A DNA stretch of 64,000 nucleotides, taken from NCBI GenBank assembly GCA_900542425.1, contig UQNQ01000003.1, forward strand, positions 74,782 through 138,781. Reading direction: 5' to 3'. Both the position numbers and the translations under genes were made by a program. The DNA is from an uncultured Eubacteriales bacterium (lineage in GTDB: Bacteria > Bacillota > Clostridia > Oscillospirales > CAG-272). The number at the start of each line of letters is the position of its first letter. Position 1 is the first letter of the stretch. This document shows positions 23,975-32,712 of this stretch, one piece after another. Under the pieces are notes generated by a model, which searched no databases, had not been told where the DNA came from, and worked only from the letters and a program-made list of their open reading frames with translations.

Positions 23975-24026
23975 CAGGGCATTTTCCGAATGCAATCGTC
24001 GGAAAAATGTCCTGTTTTTGTTTTTG
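23975..24026 (+). terminator. Rho-independent terminator after tspO
   Basis: CAGGGCATTTTCCGA pairs with TCGGAAAAATGTCCTG (one bulge, one G-U) and is followed by TTTTTGTTTTT. Confidence 0.8.
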
Positions 24027-24071
24027 TCGGAAAAGATTTTCCGAAAATGCCGGATTTTACGTCAATTTTAC

Positions 24072-24100
24072 TTGCGTTTTAGAAAATTCTATTATATAAT
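24072..24100 (+). promoter_or_regulatory. Sigma-A promoter of the glycogen operon
   Basis: TTGCGT (24072-24077), a 17-base spacer, TATAAT (24095-24100), about 60 bases before the glgB start. It is the only clear promoter before the terminator at 41232, though weaker internal ones near 28700 cannot be excluded. Confidence 0.75.
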
Positions 24101-24160
24101 AAAAATAAGATAAATAAGAACAGTTCCGGCGGATTTTAATATGAAACGGGGGCTTCGGCT

Positions 24161-26116
24161 GTGAAAAAATATGGAAGCGGCGATGGATATGCGGCATATC
24201 TCTTTTGTCAGGGTACTAATTTTTATGCATATGACTTGCTTGGCGCACATATGACGCGGCACGAGGGCTCTTTTCTTTATACTTTCCGTGTGTGGGCACC
24301 AAATGCCGTTTCGGTATTTGTGTGCGGCGATTTTAACGGATGGGATGAGAGTCTTCCAATGGAAAAGGATGTTGATTCCGGCATCTGGCAGGCGGAACTT
24401 TTCTCGCCCGTCTCCCTTGCGGAAAATCGTTACAAATATAAAGTAGTATCCGCAAAAGGAGAAAAATGGAAAGCGGATCCTTATGCGAGATATTCCGAAA
24501 CACGGGAAAAAACGGCATCTATTTTGACGGATGGCAGTGAATTTTTCTGGGAGGATGCGGCATGGCAGCAAAAAAAGCAATCTTTTTTTGCCGTGAAAGA
24601 TTCTCGGCATCCTCATTTTTACAGTGCTCCGATGAATATATATGAAGTGCATCTCGGATCATGGCGGACAAAAGACGGACAAGGCACGTCGGACGGTGAA
24701 CATGATCTCTGTTATCGGGAACTTGCGGATGAACTTGCTTCTTATCTTTTGGATATGCATTATACGCATGTGGAACTGCTTCCGATCACGGAGTATCCGT
24801 ATGACGGTTCATGGGGATATCAGGTATGCGGCTATTTTGCGCCGACTTCCCGTTTCGGTACGCCGGAGGATTTTAAATATTTTGTGGACAGGATGCATCA
24901 GGCGGGAATCGGTGTCATTTTGGACTGGGTACCTGCTCATTTTCCGAAAGACGAGCATGGACTGTATGAATTTGACGGGTCTTTCCTCTATGAATACCAA
25001 GGGCGCGACCGCATGGAAAGCCGCGGCTGGGGAACCCGGTATTTCGACGTAGGTCGTCCGGAAGTGCAGTCGTTTCTCATATCTTCCGCACTTTTTTGGA
25101 TGCGTGAATATCATGTGGACGGTCTGCGTATTGACGCTGTAGCATCTATGTTGTATCTTGATTATGACAGGGAACCGGGTGAATGGATCCCCAACCAATA
25201 TGGGAACAACCATAATCTTGAAGCGATTGCCTTTTTTAAAAAATTGAATACGGCGGTATTTGGGGAATTTCCTTATGCGCTTATGATTGCGGAGGAATCA
25301 ACCGCATGGCCGATGATTACCAAGCCGGTGTCGGAGGGAGGGCTTGGCTTCAATTTCAAATGGAATATGGGGTTTGCCAACGACATGTTCGAATATATGG
25401 CGGTGGATCCGATTTACCGTCAGTATTGTCATCAAAAGCTAACGTTTCCGATGATGTATGCGTTTTCGGAAAATTACATACTTCCCGTGTCGCACGATGA
25501 GGTGGTACACGGAAAAAAATCGCTTTTGGACAAAATGTTCGGAACCTATGATGAAAAATTTGCCGCGATGCGTGTTTTCCTGACATTTATGATGACACAT
25601 CCCGGCAAGAAGCTCTTGTTTATGGGGACCGAGTATGCACCGTTCCGCGAATGGGATTATGCGAACGAATTGGAATGGTTTATGCTGAAATATCCGCGCC
25701 ACGCGGAAATGCAGCGTTGTGTGCGGCAGCTTAACAAGTTGTATTTGACGGAGCCGCCGCTTTATGAGATCGATGACAGCTGGGACGGGTTTGCATGGAT
25801 CGAGCCGAACGATAAGGCGCATAATGTGCTTTCCTACCGCAGACGTTCCATTTCCGGTGCAGAACGAATCGTCATTCTGAATTTTTCTCCGGTAAAGTGG
25901 GAGAATTATACGGTGCGTGTGCCAATGAGAGGAGAATACGAAGAGATTTTTACGACGGATCTTTATGAATATGGCGGAACCGGGTTTCAAAACGGAGTCG
26001 TAAAATCGAAAGAACATAAAGAAAACGGAAAAATGAAAAGCGAGATCGCCGTGACAATTCCTTCTTATGGAGGGATGATTTTCCGGCGGCGCGAAGTGAA
26101 AAAGGGTAGTAAATAA
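24161..26116 (+). CDS. glgB: 1,4-alpha-glucan branching enzyme
   Basis: 651 residues. Makes alpha-1,6 branches in glycogen. An N-terminal CBM48 module (FRVWAPNAVSVFVCGDFNGWD) precedes the GH13 barrel (YEVHLGSWR, ELLPITEYPYDGSWGYQVCGYF). The catalytic residues are Asp in DGLRIDAVASMLY, Glu in IAEESTAW and the transition-state Asp in VSHDEVVHGKKSL, all family-specific for GlgB. The gene begins with GTG after a G-rich site. It starts the run glgB-C-D-A-P, so branching, activation, elongation and breakdown are coordinated. Confidence 0.95.
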   Translation: MKKYGSGDGYAAYLFCQGTNFYAYDLLGAHMTRHEGSFLYTFRVWAPNAVSVFVCGDFNGWDESLPMEKDVDSGIWQAELFSPVSLAENRYKYKVVSAKGEKWKADPYARYSETREKTASILTDGSEFFWEDAAWQQKKQSFFAVKDSRHPHFYSAPMNIYEVHLGSWRTKDGQGTSDGEHDLCYRELADELASYLLDMHYTHVELLPITEYPYDGSWGYQVCGYFAPTSRFGTPEDFKYFVDRMHQAGIGVILDWVPAHFPKDEHGLYEFDGSFLYEYQGRDRMESRGWGTRYFDVGRPEVQSFLISSALFWMREYHVDGLRIDAVASMLYLDYDREPGEWIPNQYGNNHNLEAIAFFKKLNTAVFGEFPYALMIAEESTAWPMITKPVSEGGLGFNFKWNMGFANDMFEYMAVDPIYRQYCHQKLTFPMMYAFSENYILPVSHDEVVHGKKSLLDKMFGTYDEKFAAMRVFLTFMMTHPGKKLLFMGTEYAPFREWDYANELEWFMLKYPRHAEMQRCVRQLNKLYLTEPPLYEIDDSWDGFAWIEPNDKAHNVLSYRRRSISGAERIVILNFSPVKWENYTVRVPMRGEYEEIFTTDLYEYGGTGFQNGVVKSKEHKENGKMKSEIAVTIPSYGGMIFRRREVKKGSK

Positions 26117-26155
26117 AGGCAATAACAATCAAAACCGAAAGGCAGGGAATTTCAT

Positions 26156-27358
26156 ATGTTCAGGAAAAAGGAATGTATCGCAATGCTTCTCGCCGGCGGT
26201 CAGGGCAGCCGTCTCTATACCCTTACCGAAAAGACAGCAAAACCTGCTGTTCCTTTCGGCGGCAAATACCGTATCATCGATTTTCCGATGTCAAACTGCG
26301 TGAATTCAGGCATTGACACTGTTGGAGTCTTGACACAGTATCAGCCGCTTGTTCTCAATGAATACATAGGGAACGGAGAGCCTTGGGATCTCGACCGGAC
26401 GCATGGGGGAGTTACGGTGCTGCCTCCCTATCAGGGAAAACGGGGAGCCGCATGGTATCGGGGAACGGCGAATGCAATCTATCAGAATATGACCTTTATT
26501 GAGCGGTATGATCCGGATTATACGCTGATTCTTTCCGGAGATCATATTTACAAAATGGATTACAGCCGTATGCTTGCCGAGCATAAGAAAAACGCGGCGG
26601 ACTGCACGATTGCCGTGTTGGAAGTGCCGATAAGCCAGGCAAGCCGTTTTGGAATCCTCAGCACCGACGCAAACGGGTGCATTACGGAATTTGAGGAAAA
26701 GCCTAAGAATCCGAAAAGCAATAAGGCGTCAATGGGAATATACATCTTTACAACCTCAAAGCTAAAGGAATATCTGGAGGCGGATAATGCGGATCCCGAG
26801 TCTTCCAACGATTTCGGCAAGAATGTGATTCCTGCCATGCTTGCCGGCGGATGCCGGATGTACGCCTATACCTTTGAAGGCTATTGGAAAGATGTGGGAA
26901 CGCTTACAAGCCTTTGGGAAGCGAATATGGACCTTCTCGGAAGCTCGCCGAAATTTGATCTTTATGACAGAAAATGGCGTATTTTCTACCGACATCACGC
27001 CTACCCGCCGCACCGGATCGGCGCCGCGGCGCATTTGGAGAATTCTATGGTGACGGAAGGGTGTGTAATCGACGGAATGGTGGTGAACTCTATCCTTTCC
27101 AATGATGTGCATGTGGAACCCGGTGCCGTTGTGCGTGACAGCGTGATTATGAGTGGTGTTACCATCAAGGCCGGTGCCCGCGTATCGTATGCGATTATTG
27201 ACAGCGATACGGTTATCGGGGAAAATGCGGATCTCGGAGACCCTCGTGACGGAGGACAGATTCTTGTACTGGCATCGGGGCTTTCCGTTCCGCCTGATTC
27301 GGTGATTCGTGGCGGAGAGCTTGTGGATACGGGCAATTTGAAACAGTTTATCGGTTAA
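26156..27358 (+). CDS. glgC: Glucose-1-phosphate adenylyltransferase, catalytic subunit
   Basis: 400 residues. Forms ADP-glucose from ATP and glucose-1-phosphate, the committed step of glycogen synthesis. The nucleotidyltransferase loop LAGGQGSRLYTLTEK is complete, then KPAVPFGGKYRIIDFPMSN, the GDHIYKMDY motif with the metal Asp, and FEEKPKNPKS. The C-terminal third is a left-handed beta-helix (hexapeptide repeats such as VVRDSVIMSGVTI). It is followed by glgD after 13 bases with its own AGGAGG; GlgC and GlgD form a heterotetramer in Firmicutes. Confidence 0.95.
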   Translation: MFRKKECIAMLLAGGQGSRLYTLTEKTAKPAVPFGGKYRIIDFPMSNCVNSGIDTVGVLTQYQPLVLNEYIGNGEPWDLDRTHGGVTVLPPYQGKRGAAWYRGTANAIYQNMTFIERYDPDYTLILSGDHIYKMDYSRMLAEHKKNAADCTIAVLEVPISQASRFGILSTDANGCITEFEEKPKNPKSNKASMGIYIFTTSKLKEYLEADNADPESSNDFGKNVIPAMLAGGCRMYAYTFEGYWKDVGTLTSLWEANMDLLGSSPKFDLYDRKWRIFYRHHAYPPHRIGAAAHLENSMVTEGCVIDGMVVNSILSNDVHVEPGAVVRDSVIMSGVTIKAGARVSYAIIDSDTVIGENADLGDPRDGGQILVLASGLSVPPDSVIRGGELVDTGNLKQFIG

Positions 27359-27371
27359 GGAGGTCGGAAAC

Positions 27372-28505
27372 ATGTCTGTAGAAGGTATTATTTTTTCCAA
27401 CATTCATGACAGCAATATCTCAGAACTGACACGGCAGCGCACGCTGGCATCCGTACCGTTCGGATGCCGGTATCGGCTGATTGATTTTCCTCTTTCCAAT
27501 ATGGTCAATTCCAATATTAACACCATCAGCGTGATTACGCATTACAACTATCATTCTTTGATGGATCACATCGGATCCGGCAAGGACTGGGATCTTGCGC
27601 GCCGTTCCGGCGGCGTAAAAATTCTGCCTCCTTATATCACGGCATATGCCAATAACATCAATAATCTTTATCGTTCAAGACTGGAAGCGCTCAAAAGCGT
27701 CAATTATTCCATTGCGCAGATGACATCGGATTATGTTGTTATGTCGGACTGTGACGTGATCTGCAATATAGACCTCAATGACATGATAGGCGATCATATC
27801 GAAAGCGGCGCAGATATCACGGTGGCTGTGAAATATATGCCGCTTACGCGGGCTGCGGCAAAAAACAATACGTTGGTTTTTACAAACGAGGAAGGGAGAA
27901 TTACGGATCTTCTTCCTTATCCGACCAATTTTGAGGGCTATGCGGATGTCAATTTAAATATTCTTGTTATTAACCGAAAATATTTGCAGGAAGTTGTATT
28001 GGATGCGATTGCGCACGGCTATGTCAGCATGACACGCGATATTCTGCTTCGCTCACTCGGATATCGGAATTTCCGCGTTTACAAATATGACGGATATTTT
28101 GCGTGCATTTCTTCCTTTGAGGATTATTTTGCACATAATATGCAGCTGATTGAAAATCAGGAAATGTTTGATTCTCTGTTCGGTGTGGAATCCCGCCCGA
28201 TTTACACAAAGGTCCGCAATTCTGCGCCGACCTATTACAGCGGAAACGCCAAAGTGGAGAATTCTCTGATTGCGGACGGCTGTGTGATTGAAGGCACGGT
28301 GAAAAACAGTATCCTTTTCCGCGGAGTAAAAGTAGGGCGCGGTTCGGTAGTTAAGAACAGCATTCTGTTTCAAGATACCTTTATTGGAGAAAATGCGGTG
28401 CTCGGATATTCGGTTTCCGATAAGAACGTTGTAATCCGCGATGGCGTAACGCTTTCCGGGCATTCAACGCTTCCGCTTTATATTGAAAAAGGCCGTATGG
28501 TTTGA
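27372..28505 (+). CDS. glgD: Glucose-1-phosphate adenylyltransferase, regulatory subunit
   Basis: 377 residues. A paralogue of GlgC whose nucleotide loop has decayed: the N-terminus reads GIIFSNIHDSNISELTRQR, without the GGxGxRL loop, while VPFGCRYRLIDFPLSNM, the fold, and the C-terminal beta-helix are kept. Known GlgD proteins have no activity alone and tune GlgC catalysis and allostery. The GlgC/GlgD split is a hallmark of Firmicutes glycogen operons. The gene is followed by a 304-base spacer with hairpins before glgA. Confidence 0.93.
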   Translation: MSVEGIIFSNIHDSNISELTRQRTLASVPFGCRYRLIDFPLSNMVNSNINTISVITHYNYHSLMDHIGSGKDWDLARRSGGVKILPPYITAYANNINNLYRSRLEALKSVNYSIAQMTSDYVVMSDCDVICNIDLNDMIGDHIESGADITVAVKYMPLTRAAAKNNTLVFTNEEGRITDLLPYPTNFEGYADVNLNILVINRKYLQEVVLDAIAHGYVSMTRDILLRSLGYRNFRVYKYDGYFACISSFEDYFAHNMQLIENQEMFDSLFGVESRPIYTKVRNSAPTYYSGNAKVENSLIADGCVIEGTVKNSILFRGVKVGRGSVVKNSILFQDTFIGENAVLGYSVSDKNVVIRDGVTLSGHSTLPLYIEKGRMV

Positions 28506-28507
28506 TT

Positions 28508-28532
28508 GCCCTGCAAATGCGAAGCATTTGCA
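28508..28532 (+). repeat. Hairpin repeat copy 1 (CCCTGCAAATGC)
   Basis: GCCCTGCAAATGC followed by GAA and GCATTTGCA; the inner 9 bases pair perfectly with a 3-base loop. Shares its first 13 bases with copy 2, 86 bases away. Confidence 0.65.
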
Positions 28533-28591
28533 TTTAGAGTCAATAACACCTAAGTATCAATAAAAAAGGGCATAGATTGCTCGGACGATAG

Positions 28592-28624
28592 CCGCCCTGC
28601 AAATGCAAAGCATGTGCAGGGCGG
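28592..28624 (+). repeat. Hairpin repeat copy 2 (15-base stem)
   Basis: CCGCCCTGCAAATGC pairs with GCATGTGCAGGGCGG with one mismatch over an AAA loop. It looks like a longer, more stable version of copy 1, as in REP-type intergenic repeats. Confidence 0.7.
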
Positions 28625-28809
28625 AAAATTGAGAATACTTGAAAAATCGCAAAAATCATCCTGCGATAGGTATCGTCGTGTTTGTTACTTGGTTGTATGA
28701 TGCTTAGCGTGATGGATGTGACGGAGATTGCGATGATTTAGACGATATCGGATCCAAACAGACAAGATCCGGAAAACGAAAATAATCGGCGGTAAGGAGG
28801 AATATCTGA

Positions 28810-30237
28810 ATGAAAAAAATTCTGTATGCCGGAAGTGAAATTATGCCGTTTGCTGCAACAGGCGGACTTGGTGATGTGCTTGGTTCCTTACCTGCAGCGG
28901 TAAAGCAGAGAAATCCGGACGATGACGTCCGTGCGGTTATGCCGCTGTATGGACAGATCGCAGAGAAGTGGCGTAAATGCATGACGTTTGTAAAGCATAT
29001 CACGGTTCCTCTCGCATGGCGGCGCCAATACTGCGGAATTTTCTGCATGGAAAAAGACGGTGTGGTCTTTTATTTCCTTGACAATGAGTATTATTTTAAG
29101 CGCAGCTCGCTTTACGGGGAATATGACGATGCAGAACGCTTCGCTTTCTTTTCTGTGGCGGTATTGGAACTAATGCGTGAAGTGGATTTCTTTCCGGACA
29201 TTCTGCATGCCAACGATTGGCAGACGGCGCTTTCCGTGATTAAACTGAAGCGCAGCTATGCGGGAATATCAGAATACTCCGGTATTCGCGCGGTGTATAC
29301 GATCCATAATATCGAATATCAGGGAATCTACGGAAAAGAAATTCTCGGCGATGTATTTTCTCTGGAGGGAGAGGACGGAGAAATTGTCGATTACGGCGGT
29401 GCTGTCAACCTGACAAAAGGAGCTGTGGTCTGTGCGGATTTTGTAACAACAGTGAGTCCCACCTATGCCAAACAGATTCAGTCTGAAGAATATTCGAGCG
29501 GACTCCACTATATTCTCAGACAGTATGGATACAAGCTGGACGGTATTGTCAACGGGATCGATACGGAATATTATGATCCGTCGACGGATGAAGAATTGCC
29601 GTATCACTACAGCGCAAGAGGACTTCTCGGTAAGAAAAAGAATAAAGACGAGCTGCAGAAACGATTCGGTCTTGAATTCCGTCCCGATACGCCTGTGATT
29701 GCGATGATATCAAGACTTGCTTCACACAAGGGCTTTGATCTTGTACTTGCCGTATTTGATGAACTGATGCGGGATGATGTGCAGTTTGTTCTGCTTGGCA
29801 CTGGAGAATCCGGTTTCGAGGATTTCTTCCGTGAAGCTGCGTCTCGGTATCCTGGCAGAGTATCTGCCAACATTACCTACGACAGAGCCTTGTCCAAGCT
29901 GATTTATGCCGGTGCGGATATTTTTCTTATGCCGTCTAAAAGTGAGGCCTGTGGGCTTTCTCAGATGATTGCTTCCCGCTATGGGACGGTGCCCGTAGTG
30001 CGGGAGACGGGAGGACTTTATGATACCATTAAGCCTTATGGCCCGGATCGCAGCGGCAACGGATTCACTTTTGCTTCATATAATGCTCATGATATGCTGC
30101 ATGTCATACGAGAGGCGGAAGGACTTTATCATGACCCGGAAAATTGGAAGGCATTGGTGAAAAAAATCATGAAAATAGATTTTTCATGGAACGCATCCGC
30201 TGAAAAATATGAGGCACTTTATCGTCGGCTTCTCTGA
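28810..30237 (+). CDS. glgA: Glycogen synthase (ADP-glucose)
   Basis: 475 residues, GT5 family. Extends alpha-1,4-glucan from ADP-glucose. The N-terminal glycine-rich loop is ATGGLGDVLGSLPAA (K-TGGL in most GlgA; here Ala replaces the Lys, a notable change). HANDWQTAL, TIHNIEYQG and the C-terminal MPSKSEACGLSQM carry sugar-nucleotide and catalytic residues (E-x7-E type). The AAGGAGG site is 8 bases before the ATG. Position downstream of glgC-D is typical. Confidence 0.95.
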   Translation: MKKILYAGSEIMPFAATGGLGDVLGSLPAAVKQRNPDDDVRAVMPLYGQIAEKWRKCMTFVKHITVPLAWRRQYCGIFCMEKDGVVFYFLDNEYYFKRSSLYGEYDDAERFAFFSVAVLELMREVDFFPDILHANDWQTALSVIKLKRSYAGISEYSGIRAVYTIHNIEYQGIYGKEILGDVFSLEGEDGEIVDYGGAVNLTKGAVVCADFVTTVSPTYAKQIQSEEYSSGLHYILRQYGYKLDGIVNGIDTEYYDPSTDEELPYHYSARGLLGKKKNKDELQKRFGLEFRPDTPVIAMISRLASHKGFDLVLAVFDELMRDDVQFVLLGTGESGFEDFFREAASRYPGRVSANITYDRALSKLIYAGADIFLMPSKSEACGLSQMIASRYGTVPVVRETGGLYDTIKPYGPDRSGNGFTFASYNAHDMLHVIREAEGLYHDPENWKALVKKIMKIDFSWNASAEKYEALYRRLL

Positions 30238-30279
30238 CACCGCCGCATTTAAAATCATAAATAAAAGGAATTTATTGGT

Positions 30280-32709
30280 ATGGAACAGATTATCACAGAA
30301 AAAACCGTAAAGGAGGCGCTGGAAAGCAAGATATCACGTTATTTCGGCGTGCGCGCCGAGGACGCGACAAAGACGCAGATTTATAAAGCCGTTATTCTGA
30401 CGGTTAAGGATATCCTGACCGACAAGCGATCTGCCTTTCGTCGCGTCGTGAAGCAAAAAAAAGCAAAACGAGTCTATTATCTCTGTATGGAGTTTCTTAT
30501 CGGTCCGTCGCTGAAAAACAATCTGCGCAATCTTGGATTGGAAACCGAATATGCAGCGGCAGTCAAATCACTTGGCTGCGACCTGGAGGAGCTGTATGAG
30601 GCGGAGCCGGATCCGGGACTCGGAAACGGAGGGCTTGGCAGACTCGCGGCTTGCTTTATGGATTCGCTGACAACGCTGAATTATCCCGCAACGGGTTTTT
30701 CGCTGTTATATGAGTATGGGCTTTTCAAACAGAAAATTATCGATGGAAATCAGGTCGAGCTTCCCGATATTTGGATGCCGGGCGCGGAGGGCTGGTTTGT
30801 TGCCAGAACAGATAAAACATTTCCCGTGCGTTTCGGGGGTAAAATATCGGAATCATGGGAATCGGGTCAGCTGCGGATTACTCACACCGATTACGACGAG
30901 GTACAGGCAGTTCCGTATGATATGATGATATCAGGTTACCGGAGCTTTGCTGCTAACAATCTTCGCTTGTGGAAGGCACAGGACATTAAGAATTTCAACA
31001 TGAAGCTTTTTACCCAAGGGCAGTACATGCAGGCAGTTGAGCAAAATACAAGTGCGGAGATGCTTACGAAAGTACTTTATCCCTCTGACGATCATCCGGA
31101 AGGAAAGATCCTGCGGCTTTCCCAGCAGTATTTCTTGGTTTCAGCATCGCTTCAGAATATCATTGCGGACCATCTTGCCCAGTATGGAACGCTCGCTGAT
31201 TTTGCGGAGAAGAATGCCATTCATATTAACGATACACATCCGGCACTTTGTATCCCGGAGCTGATGCGTATTTTTATGGATACCTATTCTTTCTCATGGG
31301 AGACAGCATGGGATACGGTGGTAAGAACGATTTCCTATACCAATCATACCGTTATGCCGGAGGCGCTCGAATGCTGGAATGAGGATCAGTTCCGGCTTCG
31401 TCTGCCGAGAATTTATTCTATTGTATGTGAGATCAATCGGCGCTTCTGCGCAGATCTTTGGAATCTGTATCCCGGTGATTGGGACCGGATTTCTCATATG
31501 TCAATCGTGGCAAATGCTCAGATTCGGATGGCAAATCTGAGTGTCGTCGGGTCTCATGCGGTCAACGGGGTATCTAAGCTTCACTCGGAGATTCTGAAAA
31601 ATTCGGTTTTTCACGATTTTTATAAGCTTACACCGGCGAAATTTACCAATGTCACGAACGGAATTGCCCATCGTCGCTGGCTTTGTTATTCCAATCCGAA
31701 GCTTGCCTCGCTGCTGGACCACACAATCGGTCCGGAGTATCGAACGAATCCTCAGGCACTTTCGGAATTCGGAAAATATGCAAAGGATCCATACGTGATT
31801 GAAGCGGTGAGAGATATCAAGCATCGCAACAAGGAATCCTTTGCAAAATGGTTTGAGCACCGTACGGGCGGAACAATCGACACCCATTCGGTTTTTGACG
31901 TCCAGGCTAAGCGTATTCATGAATATAAGAGACAGCTGTTGAATGTTTTGAAAATCGTATCGCTTTATGATGAAATTCAAACGAATCCCAATGCCGATGT
32001 GGTGCCGCAAACATTCTTTTTCGGAGGAAAAGCGGCGCCGGGTTACTATATGGCGAAGGATATCATCAAGCTGATTTGGTGTCTCGGAAAGGAAATCGAC
32101 TCCGATCCGCGGGCAAGAGAGAGAATCCGTGTTGTATATCTTGAAGATTATAATGTCAGTATGGCGGAGATTCTAATGCCGGCGACCGACATTTCCGAGC
32201 AGATTTCTCTTGCCGGAAAAGAAGCGAGCGGGACCGGGTGCATGAAGTTCATGATAAACGGAGCGATGACAGTGGGAACGCTTGACGGTGCCAATGTCGA
32301 GATGACCGACGCGGTCGGACGGGATAATATTTATATTTTCGGTCTGACGGCAAAGGAGGTCGACGAACTGTGGCGAAGCGGTTATACCGCAATGAATTAC
32401 TATACTTCGGATGCCAAACTGAAAGCGGCGGTGGACAGAATTTCCGCAGGCTTTGCCGGAGAGGATTTTTCAGGGATTGCCGGATATTTTCTGTCAGGGA
32501 ACCACAGTGTGGCGGATCCGTATCTTTGCCTCGCCGATTTTGAATCCTATTATCGGACGTATGGTGCCGCCGTATCGGATTATGCGAACCGCGCAGCGTG
32601 GACATCAAAAGCAATCTGCAACATTGCCGGTGCGGGATATTTTGCCGCTGACAGAAGCATTTCGGAATATGCGAACAATATTTGGCATCTGAAAAAAGTG
32701 ACGGAGTAA
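30280..32709 (+). CDS. glgP: Glycogen phosphorylase
   Basis: 809 residues, GT35. Releases glucose-1-phosphate from glycogen ends using phosphate and pyridoxal phosphate. Diagnostic segments are EPDPGLGNGGLGRLAACFMDS near 105, INDTHPALCIPELMRIF, and the PLP region EASGTGCMKFMINGAM, in which the Lys binds the cofactor. The allosteric AMP site typical of animal enzymes is not evident. Follows glgA by 42 bases and precedes a GH13 gene by 3 bases, so breakdown products could be trimmed by the next enzyme. Confidence 0.95.
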   Translation: MEQIITEKTVKEALESKISRYFGVRAEDATKTQIYKAVILTVKDILTDKRSAFRRVVKQKKAKRVYYLCMEFLIGPSLKNNLRNLGLETEYAAAVKSLGCDLEELYEAEPDPGLGNGGLGRLAACFMDSLTTLNYPATGFSLLYEYGLFKQKIIDGNQVELPDIWMPGAEGWFVARTDKTFPVRFGGKISESWESGQLRITHTDYDEVQAVPYDMMISGYRSFAANNLRLWKAQDIKNFNMKLFTQGQYMQAVEQNTSAEMLTKVLYPSDDHPEGKILRLSQQYFLVSASLQNIIADHLAQYGTLADFAEKNAIHINDTHPALCIPELMRIFMDTYSFSWETAWDTVVRTISYTNHTVMPEALECWNEDQFRLRLPRIYSIVCEINRRFCADLWNLYPGDWDRISHMSIVANAQIRMANLSVVGSHAVNGVSKLHSEILKNSVFHDFYKLTPAKFTNVTNGIAHRRWLCYSNPKLASLLDHTIGPEYRTNPQALSEFGKYAKDPYVIEAVRDIKHRNKESFAKWFEHRTGGTIDTHSVFDVQAKRIHEYKRQLLNVLKIVSLYDEIQTNPNADVVPQTFFFGGKAAPGYYMAKDIIKLIWCLGKEIDSDPRARERIRVVYLEDYNVSMAEILMPATDISEQISLAGKEASGTGCMKFMINGAMTVGTLDGANVEMTDAVGRDNIYIFGLTAKEVDELWRSGYTAMNYYTSDAKLKAAVDRISAGFAGEDFSGIAGYFLSGNHSVADPYLCLADFESYYRTYGAAVSDYANRAAWTSKAICNIAGAGYFAADRSISEYANNIWHLKKVTE

Positions 32710-32712
32710 AGT

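Larger units (their letters stand above)
28506..28809. other. glgD-glgA spacer with repeated hairpins
   Basis: 304 bases without a gene. It holds two related hairpin repeats (see 28508 and 28592) and a third stem CGGATC/GATCCG (28749-28771). No T-run follows any of them, so none is a clear terminator. AAGGAGG at 28795 is the glgA ribosome site. Internal mRNA processing or a partial attenuator could set glgA-P levels apart from glgB-C-D. Confidence 0.55.

Noticed and set aside
28704..29048. 114-codon minus-strand frame over the glgA start
   Set aside because: It is mainly antisense to glgA, and its peptide is low in information.
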